A stretch of DNA of 64,000 nucleotides from Clostridium cadaveris (GCF_020911725.1 NZ_CP076620.1:748501-812500); one strand, 5' to 3'; counted from the first letter of the stretch, positions 18,553 through 27,994 are shown. Translations and numbers: made by a program. Notes: a model not told the origin generated them from the letters alone.

Positions 18553-18996
18553 TTAGAAATTTTTTAAAAGTTTTTTATAAATAATAATACCTAAAATATA
18601 TTGAAAAACTAAAAGTCCACTTAAAAATACAACAATATATTTAATATCTATAGATGCATATAAAAATGAAAGAATTGAAAATATAATTATTGAAAATAAA
18701 AGAATAATCAAATTTGCAATATAAGCATATCTTCCACTTTTATTTCTTAATTGTTCTTTAAGCTCATCATGTAACTCGATATATTCACTTTCGATTTTTT
18801 CATTATATTTTTCTTTGTTTTCAGGTTTGGACCAGTAAAAGTATTTATAACACATGGTTATTCCAGGTATAATAAATGCCCCTGCAAATCCACATAGTAA
18901 GCTTTGAAAAATAGTTTTAAAAAAGATAGCGGCAAGTAGGCAAAGGATACCAGCAATGAGATATAAGATCCCTAGAAATAAATTACTTTTTTTCAT
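18553..18996 (-). CDS. Four-span membrane protein paired with XRE regulator
   Basis: ATG 18996 is chosen because AAAGGATTG lies just upstream; a longer form would run into the regulator. The ~147-aa protein has two N-terminal spans (LFLGILYLIAGILCLLAAIFF and the next ~20 residues), a hydrophilic Lys/Glu loop (NKEKYNEKIESEYIELHDELKEQ) and two C-terminal spans. It overlaps the 3' end of the XRE gene by 14 bp, a conserved pairing in Firmicutes of a YozG-like regulator with a small membrane protein. Function unknown. Confidence 0.7.
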   Translation of the reverse strand: MKKSNLFLGILYLIAGILCLLAAIFFKTIFQSLLCGFAGAFIIPGITMCYKYFYWSKPENKEKYNEKIESEYIELHDELKEQLRNKSGRYAYIANLIILLFSIIIFSILSFLYASIDIKYIVVFLSGLLVFQYILGIIIYKKLLKNF

Positions 18997-19198
18997 ATTT
19001 ATCAATCCTTTCATGTATAAAAATTTCTTCAATAGGTTTTCTAAAAAAATCTGAAATTTCAAAAGCTAAGTCTAAAGAAGGATTATATTTTCCTCTTTCA
19101 ATGGAACTAATAGTTTGTCTAGATACACGAAGTAATTTAGCAAAATCTTCTTGATTTAATCCCATTTCTTTTCTTAATGTTTCAACTCTATTTTTCAC
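18983..19198 (-). CDS. XRE-family HTH regulator (YozG-like), 71 aa
   Basis: GTG start with GGAGGTGAT immediately upstream. The protein is essentially one Cro/CI helix-turn-helix (NQEDFAKLLRVSRQTISSIE, residues ~15-34) plus the usual short tail (NPSLDLAFEISDFFRKPIEEIF). It belongs to the short stand-alone XRE regulators that usually control the overlapping membrane-protein gene. No effector domain. Regulated genes beyond its own operon cannot be inferred. Confidence 0.85.
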   Translation of the reverse strand: MKNRVETLRKEMGLNQEDFAKLLRVSRQTISSIERGKYNPSLDLAFEISDFFRKPIEEIFIHERIDKYEKK

Positions 19199-19411
19199 AT
19201 TATCACCTCCATTGACAAGGTAACTTTACATAAATATAATAACTTTTTGAGAAGGTTATGTCAAGTTTCCTTTACAAGATTTTGATAAAAATTATGATAT
19301 GATTAGTACAAATATTGAAAATAAATTGAAATTGAAAAGATGAGAGCTTATAGTAAGAAATGTAAGAGTATTTAAAATTCTTATGAAGAATAAGTGAAGG
19401 TAGGTGCTAAA

Positions 19412-21094
19412 ATGAACTTTAGTGTGCGAGAGTTATTAAGAACAGAAACTTTAAAAAACGCTAAAATACTTGCTGGTAAAAGCGGAATTGATAATGAGAT
19501 TAAAGGAGTAACAATTATTGAAGCACCAGATATAGTAAAATTTATTAAAGGTGGAGAAGTTTTATTGACTGGTTTATACGCCTTTAAATCTTGCTCGATA
19601 GAAACATTTAAGGGATATTTTAGAGAGCTTACGCAAAAAAATGTCAGTGCACTTATACTAAAACGAGGAAGAAATGTAGAATTTGCTGATAATAAAATTG
19701 ATTTATTAATGGAATTTGCAGAAGCTTACTCTATACCTGTTTTAGAAGTCCCATTTGAAGTATCTTTTAGAGAAATTATGAGTATAATTATGGAACATAT
19801 ATTTAATGAGGAAGTTGCAAGGTTAAAATACTTTAAAACAACACATGATAATTTCAGTGCACTTCTATTTTCATTGAATTCCACAGAGAATGAAATAAAA
19901 AGAATATTAGAGGTTCTTTCTAAACTCATTCATAATCCAGTTTCGATTTTTAATCAGAATATGAAGTGTTTAGAAACTACTAGTGATGAAATACTTAATC
20001 TAGATATAGGAGATAATTCAGAAATATATGAGGTGGGGTTTTATTCTAATAATACATATTTAAAGCAAAAAATAACCATTGAAGGTGAAATAAGGAATCA
20101 ATATTTAACATTTTTAAATATAACTTTAGGAGTAAAATTATACTTAGTTATTACAGAAATAAATAAAATCCTTGATATTATGGATTTTATTGCTATTGAA
20201 AATGCAATCACTGCTCTATATCATGAATACTCTAGACAATATGCAATTAATGAGTTGGAGAAAAAATTTCAGAATGACATTATGCATAATCTTTTAAATG
20301 GGAAGATTCATTCTGTAGATCAATTACAGAAAAGTCTTAACATTCTTGGCATTAAGAGTGAGGGGAATTATAGAGCAATTGTTTTAGGGTTTAAGAATGA
20401 AGAAGAATCATATCTAGATTTTAATAAAAAGACCCAACATACTAATATTTTAAATGACGCTATTTTTATGTATTTTGTAAATGCTAGAATTCAGAATGAT
20501 TTGGATAGAGTAATAGTTATTCAGGAGATAAACCTAGATCAAAAACAAGAAGAATATAGGAAAGAAATAAAAATTATAGTAGAAAAAATTCAAAAGTATA
20601 TTGAAAGGCACAACAATGATTTAAAAGTAAAAGTGGGAATTGGAAATGTAGTAGATGGAATCATAAATATTTCAAGAAGCTTTCGAGAGGCCAATGATGC
20701 ATTTAATTTTGTTGATGTTGCTAACGAAATTTCAAGTATTGGATCTGAAATTATTTTATTTTCTGATTTAGGGATTTTTAAATTGCTTTGTAAGATAAAT
20801 GATACAGCTGAGTTATTAGAGTATGTTCCAGAATCCCTTCAGAAATTGTATAATTATAAAAAAAATATGAGAGATGACTTACTTCTTACACTTAAAGCTT
20901 ATTTAGATAGAAACCAAAACCTTAAGAGGGCAGCAGATGATTTGTATATTCATTATAAAACTGCAGCTTATAGGATGGACAAAATAAGTAATATTACAGG
21001 AATTGATTTTAATAATCCTAGTGAAGTACTGGCAGTGAGAATTGGATTGATTGTATATAAAATGATTGAAAAACATAATAAAAATTTGATTTAG
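19412..21094 (+). CDS. PucR-family transcriptional regulator of the allantoin locus
   Basis: ATG 19412 has GAAGGTAGGTG upstream. The 560-aa protein has the N-terminal purine-catabolism PucR domain (SVRELLRTETLKNAKIL...DIVKFIKGGEVLLTG), a central GGDEF-like/CdaR segment, and a C-terminal PucR HTH (YLDRNQNLKRAADDLYIHYK). PucR proteins activate purine/allantoin degradation genes. Its position directly upstream of, and co-oriented with, the allantoinase gene, with its own strong terminator, makes it the likely pathway regulator. A dyad at 21205-21231 is the candidate site. Confidence 0.9.
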   Translation: MNFSVRELLRTETLKNAKILAGKSGIDNEIKGVTIIEAPDIVKFIKGGEVLLTGLYAFKSCSIETFKGYFRELTQKNVSALILKRGRNVEFADNKIDLLMEFAEAYSIPVLEVPFEVSFREIMSIIMEHIFNEEVARLKYFKTTHDNFSALLFSLNSTENEIKRILEVLSKLIHNPVSIFNQNMKCLETTSDEILNLDIGDNSEIYEVGFYSNNTYLKQKITIEGEIRNQYLTFLNITLGVKLYLVITEINKILDIMDFIAIENAITALYHEYSRQYAINELEKKFQNDIMHNLLNGKIHSVDQLQKSLNILGIKSEGNYRAIVLGFKNEEESYLDFNKKTQHTNILNDAIFMYFVNARIQNDLDRVIVIQEINLDQKQEEYRKEIKIIVEKIQKYIERHNNDLKVKVGIGNVVDGIINISRSFREANDAFNFVDVANEISSIGSEIILFSDLGIFKLLCKINDTAELLEYVPESLQKLYNYKKNMRDDLLLTLKAYLDRNQNLKRAADDLYIHYKTAAYRMDKISNITGIDFNNPSEVLAVRIGLIVYKMIEKHNKNLI

Positions 21095-21118
21095 TAAAAC
21101 AGCATCAATAATTATATA

Positions 21119-21162
21119 GAAAGATATTTTATCCCATATAGATAAAATATCTTTCTTTTTTT
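21119..21162 (+). terminator. Strong terminator separating pucR from catabolic operon
   Basis: 15-bp stem GAAAGATATTTTATC/GATAAAATATCTTTC with 7-nt loop and T8. Confidence 0.9.
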
Positions 21163-21204
21163 ATCTATATCTGGCGATGAAAATTGTTAAAAATTTATTT
21201 ATAA

Positions 21205-21231
21205 TTCTAAATATAGAAATTATATTTAGAA
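21205..21231. promoter_or_regulatory. Perfect dyad upstream of allantoinase operon
   Basis: TTCTAAATATA and TATATTTAGAA, an 11-bp perfect inverted repeat with a 5-bp spacer, 40 bp before the first catabolic gene. Candidate PucR operator; the right half arm (TATATT) could also supply the -10 hexamer. Confidence 0.6.
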
Positions 21232-21271
21232 AATAAAGAAAATTGAGAAATATAATATGGAGGTGAAGATA

Positions 21272-22624
21272 TTGCAAAAGAATTACGATCTGATTATTAG
21301 AAATGGAATAGTAGTTTTTAATGATAGTGTAAAGAAAGCTGATATAGGCGTTTATGATGGGAAAATCGTTGAAATTAATGACGAAATATCAGGAGATGCT
21401 AATGAAATAATAGATGCATTAGGATTTCACATTTTCCCAGCTACAACAGATGGACATGTACATTTCAACTCTCCTGGAAGAATGGATTGGGAAACTATTA
21501 AAACTGGTAGCAAGGCCATTGCTGCAGCTGGTGGAACTGTATATTTTGATATGCCTTTAAATAGCTCGCCTTGCACATTAGACCGAAAAACTTTTCAAGC
21601 GAAATTAGAAATAGCAAAAATGGATTCCCTTTGTGATTTTGGATTGTGGGGTGGATTTTCACCAAATAACATGGATAAATTTGAGGAACTTGCTGAATGT
21701 GGAGTAATTGGGTTTAAGGCTTTTGATTGTTTTAGTGGTATCGATGAGTTTCCAGGTTCAGATGATTATACATTCCTAAAGGGAATGGAGCAATTGAAAA
21801 AATTAGACTTACCATTAATGGTTCATTGTGAAAACGATAAACTGACTAGTATGTTGACAGAAAATTCACGAAAAGATGGCAAAACAGGAGTATGGGATTA
21901 TTTTGCAGCACATGCGCCAATTACAGAGATAGAAAGTATATCAAGGGTGATTAGTTTTGCCGAAGAAACAGGATGTAAATTAATCATTGCACATATTAGT
22001 ACAGCTAAAGGTGTAGAACTAGTGACTGAGGCAAGAAGAAGAGGTGTAGATGTTTTTTGTGAGACAATTGGACATTATTTGTATCTTACAGATTATGATG
22101 TGGAACGCATGGGTACTATCGGAAAATGTTCACCACCAATTAGAGATGCAGAAAACCAGTTAAAGTTATGGGGAAAGTTGTTTAATGATGAGATTACATT
22201 TATTTCATCTGATCACTCACCTTGTGACCCAAAACTGAAAGAAGGAGAATTTTTAAATGTGTGGGGGGGAATTTCAGCTTGTCAGACAACTCTGGCAGGA
22301 TTATTGAAGCATGCTTACCATGATAGAAAATTACCACTACATAAAATTGCTAGATTAACAGCATCAAATGTTAATGAGGTATTTGGGATTAAAGGAAAAG
22401 GAAAAATTGAAATAGGGTATGATGCAGATTTTACACTGGTTGACCTTAATAAAGAGTATACATTAAAGTCAGAAGACTTATTTTATTTACACAAAGTTAG
22501 TCCATATGTGGATTGTAATTTTCATGGACAAGTTGTTAGGACAATTTTGAGAGGTACAACAATTTATAAAGATGGGAAAATAGTATCAGAACCAATAGGG
22601 AAGCTAATAACTCCAAAAAGATGA
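21272..22624 (+). CDS. allB: Allantoinase (first copy)
   Basis: The TTG start at 21272 is preferred because GGAGGTGA (21259-21266) lies between it and the upstream in-frame ATG. The ~450-aa cyclic amidohydrolase has metal ligands HVH (DGHVHFNSPGR), a carboxylated-Lys candidate in GFKAFD, and later His and Asp in HCEND, HIST and SSDHSPCDP. The segment FDMPLNSSP is typical of AllB rather than dihydropyrimidinase. It hydrolyses allantoin to allantoate. It is the first gene of the operon; a second, diverged copy closes the locus, so the two may differ in stereochemistry or substrate. Confidence 0.85.
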   Translation: MQKNYDLIIRNGIVVFNDSVKKADIGVYDGKIVEINDEISGDANEIIDALGFHIFPATTDGHVHFNSPGRMDWETIKTGSKAIAAAGGTVYFDMPLNSSPCTLDRKTFQAKLEIAKMDSLCDFGLWGGFSPNNMDKFEELAECGVIGFKAFDCFSGIDEFPGSDDYTFLKGMEQLKKLDLPLMVHCENDKLTSMLTENSRKDGKTGVWDYFAAHAPITEIESISRVISFAEETGCKLIIAHISTAKGVELVTEARRRGVDVFCETIGHYLYLTDYDVERMGTIGKCSPPIRDAENQLKLWGKLFNDEITFISSDHSPCDPKLKEGEFLNVWGGISACQTTLAGLLKHAYHDRKLPLHKIARLTASNVNEVFGIKGKGKIEIGYDADFTLVDLNKEYTLKSEDLFYLHKVSPYVDCNFHGQVVRTILRGTTIYKDGKIVSEPIGKLITPKR

Positions 22625-22645
22625 TATGAAAAGGATGTGGAATAT

Positions 22646-23878
22646 TTGTCAGAAGTTTTACAGGAGAAGATAGCTCAGCTAATTGAACGTGTGGCTGATA
22701 AAGCATCTGATTCAAAAGGAGGAATTACCCGTCTTCTTTATTCTAAAGAGTGGTTAGACACTCAGATGGAATTAAAAAAGATTATGGAGGAAGAGGGATT
22801 AATTACATATTTTGATGAAGTGGGTAATTTATATGGGCGTATACAAGGTAATAAAAATCCAGAAGAAACCATTATGACGGGTTCACATGTGGATACAGTT
22901 ATAAATGGAGGAAAGTATGATGGAATGTATGGAATTATTGCAGGGATTGTAGCCTTGAGTCAGCTTAAAGATAAGTATGGTCAAGCTTGCCGCAATATTG
23001 AAGTAGTGTCATTTGCGGAAGAGGAGGGATCACGATTTCCTACTGTGTTTTGGGGAAGTAAAAATTTCTTGGGATGTGGAGACAAAGAAGAAGTAGAACA
23101 TATTCAGGACGGAGATGGAATAGCTTTTACAGATGCAATGCATAAGGCTGGGTTTGAGTTTAGAAATTCATCAAGAGATAAACGTAGTGATGTGAAGGCA
23201 TTTTTGGAAGCGCATATAGAACAGGGAAACATCTTGGAAATGGAAAGAAAAGAAATAGGAATAGTAGATAGTATTGCTGGACAGCGAAGATATAAGGTTG
23301 AGGTTACAGGTACTGCAAATCATGCAGGAACAACCCCAATGGAATATCGTAGAGATGCATTTTATGCCACAAGCAAAATGATTAGTAACATTTTAGATAA
23401 GGCAAGGGCATATGGAAGCCCATTAGTTGCAACTGCAGGTTTTATAGAAATAAAACCTAATGTAGGAAATGTAGTTCCAGGAAAAGCAGAATTTTCTTTA
23501 GATATAAGACATACAGATGAAGAGTTTCTAAAAAAATACACAGATGAAATAGTTTTGTTTATGAATGAGACAGCAAAAGAATGTAATGTTGAAGTTGATA
23601 TTCATATGTGGATGGACGAGCCACCAGTTCAAATGGACAAAGAGATTGTGGCTTGTATTGAAAAAGTTTGTGTTGATAGAAAAGTTAATTATAGGGTCAT
23701 GAATAGCGGAGCAGGACATGACTCACAACTCATTGCAAAACAAATTCCTACGGCAATGATTTTTGTTCCAAGTAGAGGAGGTATTAGTCATAATCCAAAA
23801 GAATATACAGCTCCTCAGTATCTTGAAAAAGGGGTTGAGATATTAGTTGATAGCATATATCAATTAGCATATAAGTAA
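22646..23878 (+). CDS. allC: M20 zinc amidohydrolase (allantoate amidohydrolase/carbamoylase type)
   Basis: ~410 aa; the start is TTG 22646 or GTG 22637, with AAAAGGATG just upstream. Metal-ligand motifs of the M20 hydantoinase/carbamoylase group are visible: GSHVDTVINGGKYDG, AEEEGSRFP, AHIEQG and the C-terminal SGAGHDSQ plus GGISHNPKE. The dimerisation lid domain lies in between (IAGQRRYKVEVTGTANHAGT). It probably converts allantoate to ureidoglycine with release of NH3 and CO2. A second family member follows two genes on; which does which step cannot be told from sequence alone. Confidence 0.8.
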   Translation: MSEVLQEKIAQLIERVADKASDSKGGITRLLYSKEWLDTQMELKKIMEEEGLITYFDEVGNLYGRIQGNKNPEETIMTGSHVDTVINGGKYDGMYGIIAGIVALSQLKDKYGQACRNIEVVSFAEEEGSRFPTVFWGSKNFLGCGDKEEVEHIQDGDGIAFTDAMHKAGFEFRNSSRDKRSDVKAFLEAHIEQGNILEMERKEIGIVDSIAGQRRYKVEVTGTANHAGTTPMEYRRDAFYATSKMISNILDKARAYGSPLVATAGFIEIKPNVGNVVPGKAEFSLDIRHTDEEFLKKYTDEIVLFMNETAKECNVEVDIHMWMDEPPVQMDKEIVACIEKVCVDRKVNYRVMNSGAGHDSQLIAKQIPTAMIFVPSRGGISHNPKEYTAPQYLEKGVEILVDSIYQLAYK

Positions 23879-23912
23879 TTTATTAGGTAAAAAAGGAATA
23901 GGAGGAATAGAA

Positions 23913-24674
23913 ATGGCTTATCCAAAAGGATTATTAACAAATAGATCAATAGTAAAGAAAAATAATTATGCTTTGATTTCTGCAGAAGGAAGGGTAAATA
24001 ATATTGTTCCTGGATTTGAAGGATGTGAAATGACAATTCTTGCATCTCCTAAGCTAGGTGCCGGTTTCGTTGATTATATTATTAAAATGAATCCAGATGG
24101 AAAGAACGAAAAAGGCTTTGGAGGAAATGGGGTAGAAACCTTTGTTTATTGCATAGAAGGAAATGTTACGGCATCGGCAGATGATGAATCATTTAAACTT
24201 ACAGCAGGTGGATATTTATATTGTCCTCCAGATAAAAAAATGTATTTAAAAAATACTGAAAAAGAGCCTTGCAGATTATTCTTATACAAAAAAAGATATG
24301 AAAAGCTTGATGATATGAAAACATGGGTTGTTACAGGAAATGTAAATGAAATGGAATATAGAATTTATGAGGATATGAAAAATGTTTTAATTAAAGACTT
24401 ATTACCAACAGATCTAGCCTTTGATATGAACATGCATATTCTTTCATTTGAACCAGGGGCTTGCCATCCGTTTATTGAAACACACTATCAAGAACATGGC
24501 GCTTATGTTTTAACTGGACAAGGAGTTTATAATCTAGACAATGAATGGATACCTGTTGAGAAAGAAGATTATATGTTTATGAGTGCATATTCTTTACAAG
24601 CAGCTTATGGAGTTGGAAGAGAACCATTTGCCTATATTTACTCTAAAGACTGTAACCGTGATCCAGAAATATAG
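23913..24674 (+). CDS. allE: (S)-ureidoglycine aminohydrolase
   Basis: 253-aa bicupin with RBS ATAGGAGGAATAG. The first cupin is degenerate (VETFVYCIEGNVTASAD). The second carries the Mn ligands ETHYQEHG (Glu, His, His), with the Gln in SLQAAYG. Length and motifs fit AllE/YlbA, which releases ammonia from ureidoglycine to give ureidoglycolate. Sitting between two M20 hydrolases, it fixes this operon as an allantoin pathway rather than a generic hydantoin locus. Confidence 0.9.
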   Translation: MAYPKGLLTNRSIVKKNNYALISAEGRVNNIVPGFEGCEMTILASPKLGAGFVDYIIKMNPDGKNEKGFGGNGVETFVYCIEGNVTASADDESFKLTAGGYLYCPPDKKMYLKNTEKEPCRLFLYKKRYEKLDDMKTWVVTGNVNEMEYRIYEDMKNVLIKDLLPTDLAFDMNMHILSFEPGACHPFIETHYQEHGAYVLTGQGVYNLDNEWIPVEKEDYMFMSAYSLQAAYGVGREPFAYIYSKDCNRDPEI

Positions 24675-24706
24675 AAAACTCAAAAATTAATAAAGGGAAT
24701 GAGGCT

Positions 24707-25942
24707 ATGAAAATTAATTTTAAAAAAGTCATTTCTCATATAAATGAGCTTTATGAATGTGGTGTTCAAGAGGACGGGACACATAGTAGAGTGGCGTATT
24801 CTAAAGAAGACATTAAGGGAAGAGAAATTTTTATGGGATATTTCAAGGCTTTAGGTCTTGAACCAAGAATAGATGAGGCTGGGAATATTATCATTAGAAT
24901 GGAAGGAAAACATTCTAGTCTTCCAGCTATTGTTATCGGGTCTCATTTAGATACAGTGCCAGATGGTGGTAAGTATGATGGAGTTCTTGGATGTGTAGGA
25001 GGTCTTTGTGTATGTGAAACCCTTCTAGAGAATGATTATAAATTGTTACACCCTATAGAGATTATTGTATTTACTGATGAGGAAGGCTTTAGATTTAGCA
25101 ATGGACTTTTGGGAAGTAGTGCTATATGTGGAGTGGATCCTATGATTAATGAAAATGATGTGGATATGTATGGAGAATCTAGAAGTAAAGTTATGAGCGA
25201 ATATGGAATTAATATTTCTAAGCTTCATAAGGCTAAAAGAAAAAAAGATTCAGTTCATTGCTTTTTAGAATTACACATAGAACAGGGAGCATCACTCTAT
25301 AAAAAAGATACTTCTATAGGAATTGTATCATCCATAGCTGGTGTTAGCAGATATGAAATCGTTATTTGTGGAGAGTCAAATCATTCTGGAAGTACAGTTA
25401 TGGGAGACAGAAAGGATGCCTTAGTAGCGGCAGCTGATTTTATATCACAGGTACCAAGAATTGTATCAGAGCATGGGAATGAGTTTACTGTTGCTACAGT
25501 GGGTACAATAAAGGTTTCACCAAATTCTGTAAATGTTATTCCGGGAATTTGTACATTAAATTTAGAAATTAGAGACCAAGATGATGAGATTATCTCTTTA
25601 ATAGAAAAAAAATTAACAGAATATCTTAGAAAGGTTTGTGACGAATCAGTAAATTCATATACATTTCGCAATATTTCTTACCATGAACCAGCACCAATGT
25701 CATCATGGGTAAAAAGTGAAATAGAGTATTCAGTTAGAGAATTAGGATTTGATTATGAAATAGTTCCAAGTGGAGCTTTCCACGATTCTTTAGTGATGGC
25801 GGAGAGGTTTCCAACAGGGATGATATTTGTTCCTAGTGTTAATGGGATTAGTCATTCAAGAGATGAATTTACACGAGATATGGATATTGAAAAGGGATGT
25901 CAGGTATTATTAAACACAGTGCTTGCTATAGATAAAGAGTAG
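24707..25942 (+). CDS. M20 zinc amidohydrolase, second copy (allantoate or ureidoglycolate amidohydrolase)
   Basis: 411 aa with the same family landmarks as the upstream hydrolase (GSHLDTVPDGGKYDG, TDEEGFRFS, LHIEQG, GAFHDS, NGISHSRDEF), but clearly diverged and shorter at the N-terminus. Having two such enzymes flanking AllE parallels plants, where allantoate amidohydrolase and ureidoglycolate amidohydrolase are paralogues acting before and after ureidoglycine aminohydrolase. By that analogy one of the pair would hydrolyse ureidoglycolate to glyoxylate, NH3 and CO2. This assignment is inference. Confidence 0.75.
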   Translation: MKINFKKVISHINELYECGVQEDGTHSRVAYSKEDIKGREIFMGYFKALGLEPRIDEAGNIIIRMEGKHSSLPAIVIGSHLDTVPDGGKYDGVLGCVGGLCVCETLLENDYKLLHPIEIIVFTDEEGFRFSNGLLGSSAICGVDPMINENDVDMYGESRSKVMSEYGINISKLHKAKRKKDSVHCFLELHIEQGASLYKKDTSIGIVSSIAGVSRYEIVICGESNHSGSTVMGDRKDALVAAADFISQVPRIVSEHGNEFTVATVGTIKVSPNSVNVIPGICTLNLEIRDQDDEIISLIEKKLTEYLRKVCDESVNSYTFRNISYHEPAPMSSWVKSEIEYSVRELGFDYEIVPSGAFHDSLVMAERFPTGMIFVPSVNGISHSRDEFTRDMDIEKGCQVLLNTVLAIDKE

Positions 25943-25990
25943 TTTTATCAAATAATTAGTTTAAATATAAGAAGAAAGGTGGATAAACTT

Positions 25991-27154
25991 ATGGAAAAAA
26001 TACGTATTGGAATTATTGGAGGAGGTATATCAGGTACAGCACTTGGATATCACTTAAGTCTTTATGATAACGCAGAAATAGTTTTATTTGAAAAGAGCAC
26101 AATAGGGGGGGCATCTACAGCAAAATCAGCTGGTACTGTATGTTTATTTGATGACTCTTTAAGAAATAGATATTGGGATGTAAGGCTTTATGGATTTGAA
26201 TCTTATTTAAAAATGGAGCAAGAAGAAAAAGGATCTGCGGGTTTTGATAAAACAGGAACATTAGTAGTTGCTACTAATGAAGAGGTAGAAAGAGTAATTA
26301 AAACAGGTATTGCTTTAACGAAAGCAGCAGGTTATACAGGAGAATATATAACTGATAAAGAACGCATCAAAAAGATTCTACCAGATATTTCTACAGAAAA
26401 TATTTTAGGAGCAGGTTACACTGAAGATGATGGATATTTCGATGGTACCATGATTTCTAATACTTATGCAAAGAAAATGCAAGCAAATGGTGGAATTATA
26501 AAACTAGGCGTAGAGGTTACAGAGGTTAAAGTTAAAGATAATAAAGTTAATGGATTAAAAACTAATGATGGAACTGAGTATGATTTTGATTATGTAGTTG
26601 ATTGTACCGGACCATGGAGTAAATTCACAGGTGAAATGGTGGGACTAGATGTTCCAATTTGGCATACAAAAGCAGAAGCATTCTTTTTATGTCCTCCAGG
26701 AAAGAAGCTAGGATATACATTCCCAGTTTTAAAATATCCTGAATTCTATGCATTGCGTGCTGGAGATAATATCTTTATTTGTAAATCTCATTTATCAATG
26801 GATTTAAATAATCCAATGCATGCAGGACAATGGGATCCAGATAAATTACCATCTACTGGTGGTACAGATGATTACTTTATTGATTTCTTACTAGAGCAAT
26901 TAGAGTGTAAGGTTCCAGGAATTGTAGACAGTGGTCTTGTTTCTTCATGGTTGTCTTATAGAGCTGAACCAAAAGATTTCCTTCCTATATTAGGGAAAAC
27001 ACCTGTTGAGGGATATATATTAGCTACAGGATATGGTGGAAATGGTGTTATAGAAGCTCCAGCAGCAAGTAGAGATCTTGCTAAGCTTATTATGAGAGGT
27101 GAATCGACTCCACTTTTAGAGGATTGGGCATTTAGCCGTTTATTAGAGAAATAA
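25991..27154 (+). CDS. FAD-dependent oxidoreductase of the DAO family, linked to EtfBA
   Basis: ATG 25991 lies 10 bp after AGAAAGG. The 387-aa protein has an N-terminal Rossmann motif IGIIGGGISGTALG, a glycine-rich FAD motif (GGASTAKSAG), a central substrate domain and a C-terminal ATGYGGNGVIEAPAASR FAD segment typical of glycine/D-amino acid oxidase-like enzymes. No signal peptide. In an anaerobe with etfB-etfA next door (46-bp gap), it more likely passes electrons to ETF than to oxygen. Plausible substrates are ureidoglycolate, glycolate/glyoxylate or a glycine-like amine; none can be chosen from sequence. Confidence 0.8.
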   Translation: MEKIRIGIIGGGISGTALGYHLSLYDNAEIVLFEKSTIGGASTAKSAGTVCLFDDSLRNRYWDVRLYGFESYLKMEQEEKGSAGFDKTGTLVVATNEEVERVIKTGIALTKAAGYTGEYITDKERIKKILPDISTENILGAGYTEDDGYFDGTMISNTYAKKMQANGGIIKLGVEVTEVKVKDNKVNGLKTNDGTEYDFDYVVDCTGPWSKFTGEMVGLDVPIWHTKAEAFFLCPPGKKLGYTFPVLKYPEFYALRAGDNIFICKSHLSMDLNNPMHAGQWDPDKLPSTGGTDDYFIDFLLEQLECKVPGIVDSGLVSSWLSYRAEPKDFLPILGKTPVEGYILATGYGGNGVIEAPAASRDLAKLIMRGESTPLLEDWAFSRLLEK

Positions 27155-27199
27155 ATGTTTAAATGATTTATAAAAACTGTGATGGAATGAGGAGGAAAT

Positions 27200-27994
27200 A
27201 TGAATATAGCAGTTCTTATTAAACAGGTTCCTGTTTCAAATAATGTTTCTGTAGACCCAGAAACCCACGCACTTGTGCGTGGGAGTTCTGAAGGAATGAT
27301 TAATCCTGCGGATTTAAATGCAATTGAAGAAGCTATAAGATTAAAAGAAAAAACTAATGGTGAAGTTGTAGTATTTACAATGGGTCCACCAGATGCAGAA
27401 AAGTCATTGAGAGATGCTATGGCTATGGGATGTGATAAAAGTTGTATTATCACAGATAGAGCTTTCGCTGCAGGGGATACTATTGCAACAGCAAAAGTAA
27501 TAGTTAAGGCTATACAGAAATATGGTAAATTTGATTTGTTATTATGTGGAGCATTATCCTCAGATGGTGCAACAGGACAGGTAGGAGCAATGGTTGCAGA
27601 ATATTTATCAATACCCCATGTAGCAGAAATACAAGGTATAGAATATAATCCTGATGAAAGTTGTAAGATAAATGCAGTTAAAAAATATAAAAATACAATA
27701 GTGAAACTCCAGTGTGAGCTTCCAGCATTAGTAACTGTTTGTTTTGGGTCTAATGAACCACGTCTTGCTACATTAAGAACAAAGCGTGGAGCTAAAAATA
27801 AACCTATGGATGTTTATACAAACAAAGAGCTAAGTATGTGTACATCAGATATAGGACTAACTGGATCACCTACAGTAGTTACAGATTCATATGCACCAGA
27901 ACATACAAAAAAAGCTGAGATTCTTGTAGGAACGCCAAAAGAAATGGCTAAGCAGATTATAGAATTAATTGAAAATGAGAAAGGAAAAAATTAA
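27200..27994 (+). CDS. etfB: Electron transfer flavoprotein beta subunit
   Basis: 264 aa with RBS GAGGAGG. Family landmarks are IAVLIKQVPVSNNVSVDPE at the start, NPADLNAIEEA, VFTMGPPDAEKSLRDAMAMGCDK and LCGALSSDGATGQVG, the AMP/FAD-binding fold. It pairs with the next gene's product. Placed inside an allantoin operon, it should serve the adjacent FAD oxidoreductase rather than acyl-CoA dehydrogenases. Codons 22-29 contain a GC-rich perfect palindrome unlike the rest of the gene. Confidence 0.92.
   Translation: MNIAVLIKQVPVSNNVSVDPETHALVRGSSEGMINPADLNAIEEAIRLKEKTNGEVVVFTMGPPDAEKSLRDAMAMGCDKSCIITDRAFAAGDTIATAKVIVKAIQKYGKFDLLLCGALSSDGATGQVGAMVAEYLSIPHVAEIQGIEYNPDESCKINAVKKYKNTIVKLQCELPALVTVCFGSNEPRLATLRTKRGAKNKPMDVYTNKELSMCTSDIGLTGSPTVVTDSYAPEHTKKAEILVGTPKEMAKQIIELIENEKGKN
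27264..27283. repeat. GC-rich perfect palindrome inside etfB
   Basis: CCCACGCAC-TT-GTGCGTGGG, a 9-bp perfect stem with >60 % G+C in a ~35 % G+C gene, encoding THALVRG. It could form a stable mRNA hairpin ~65 nt after the start codon. Confidence 0.7.
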
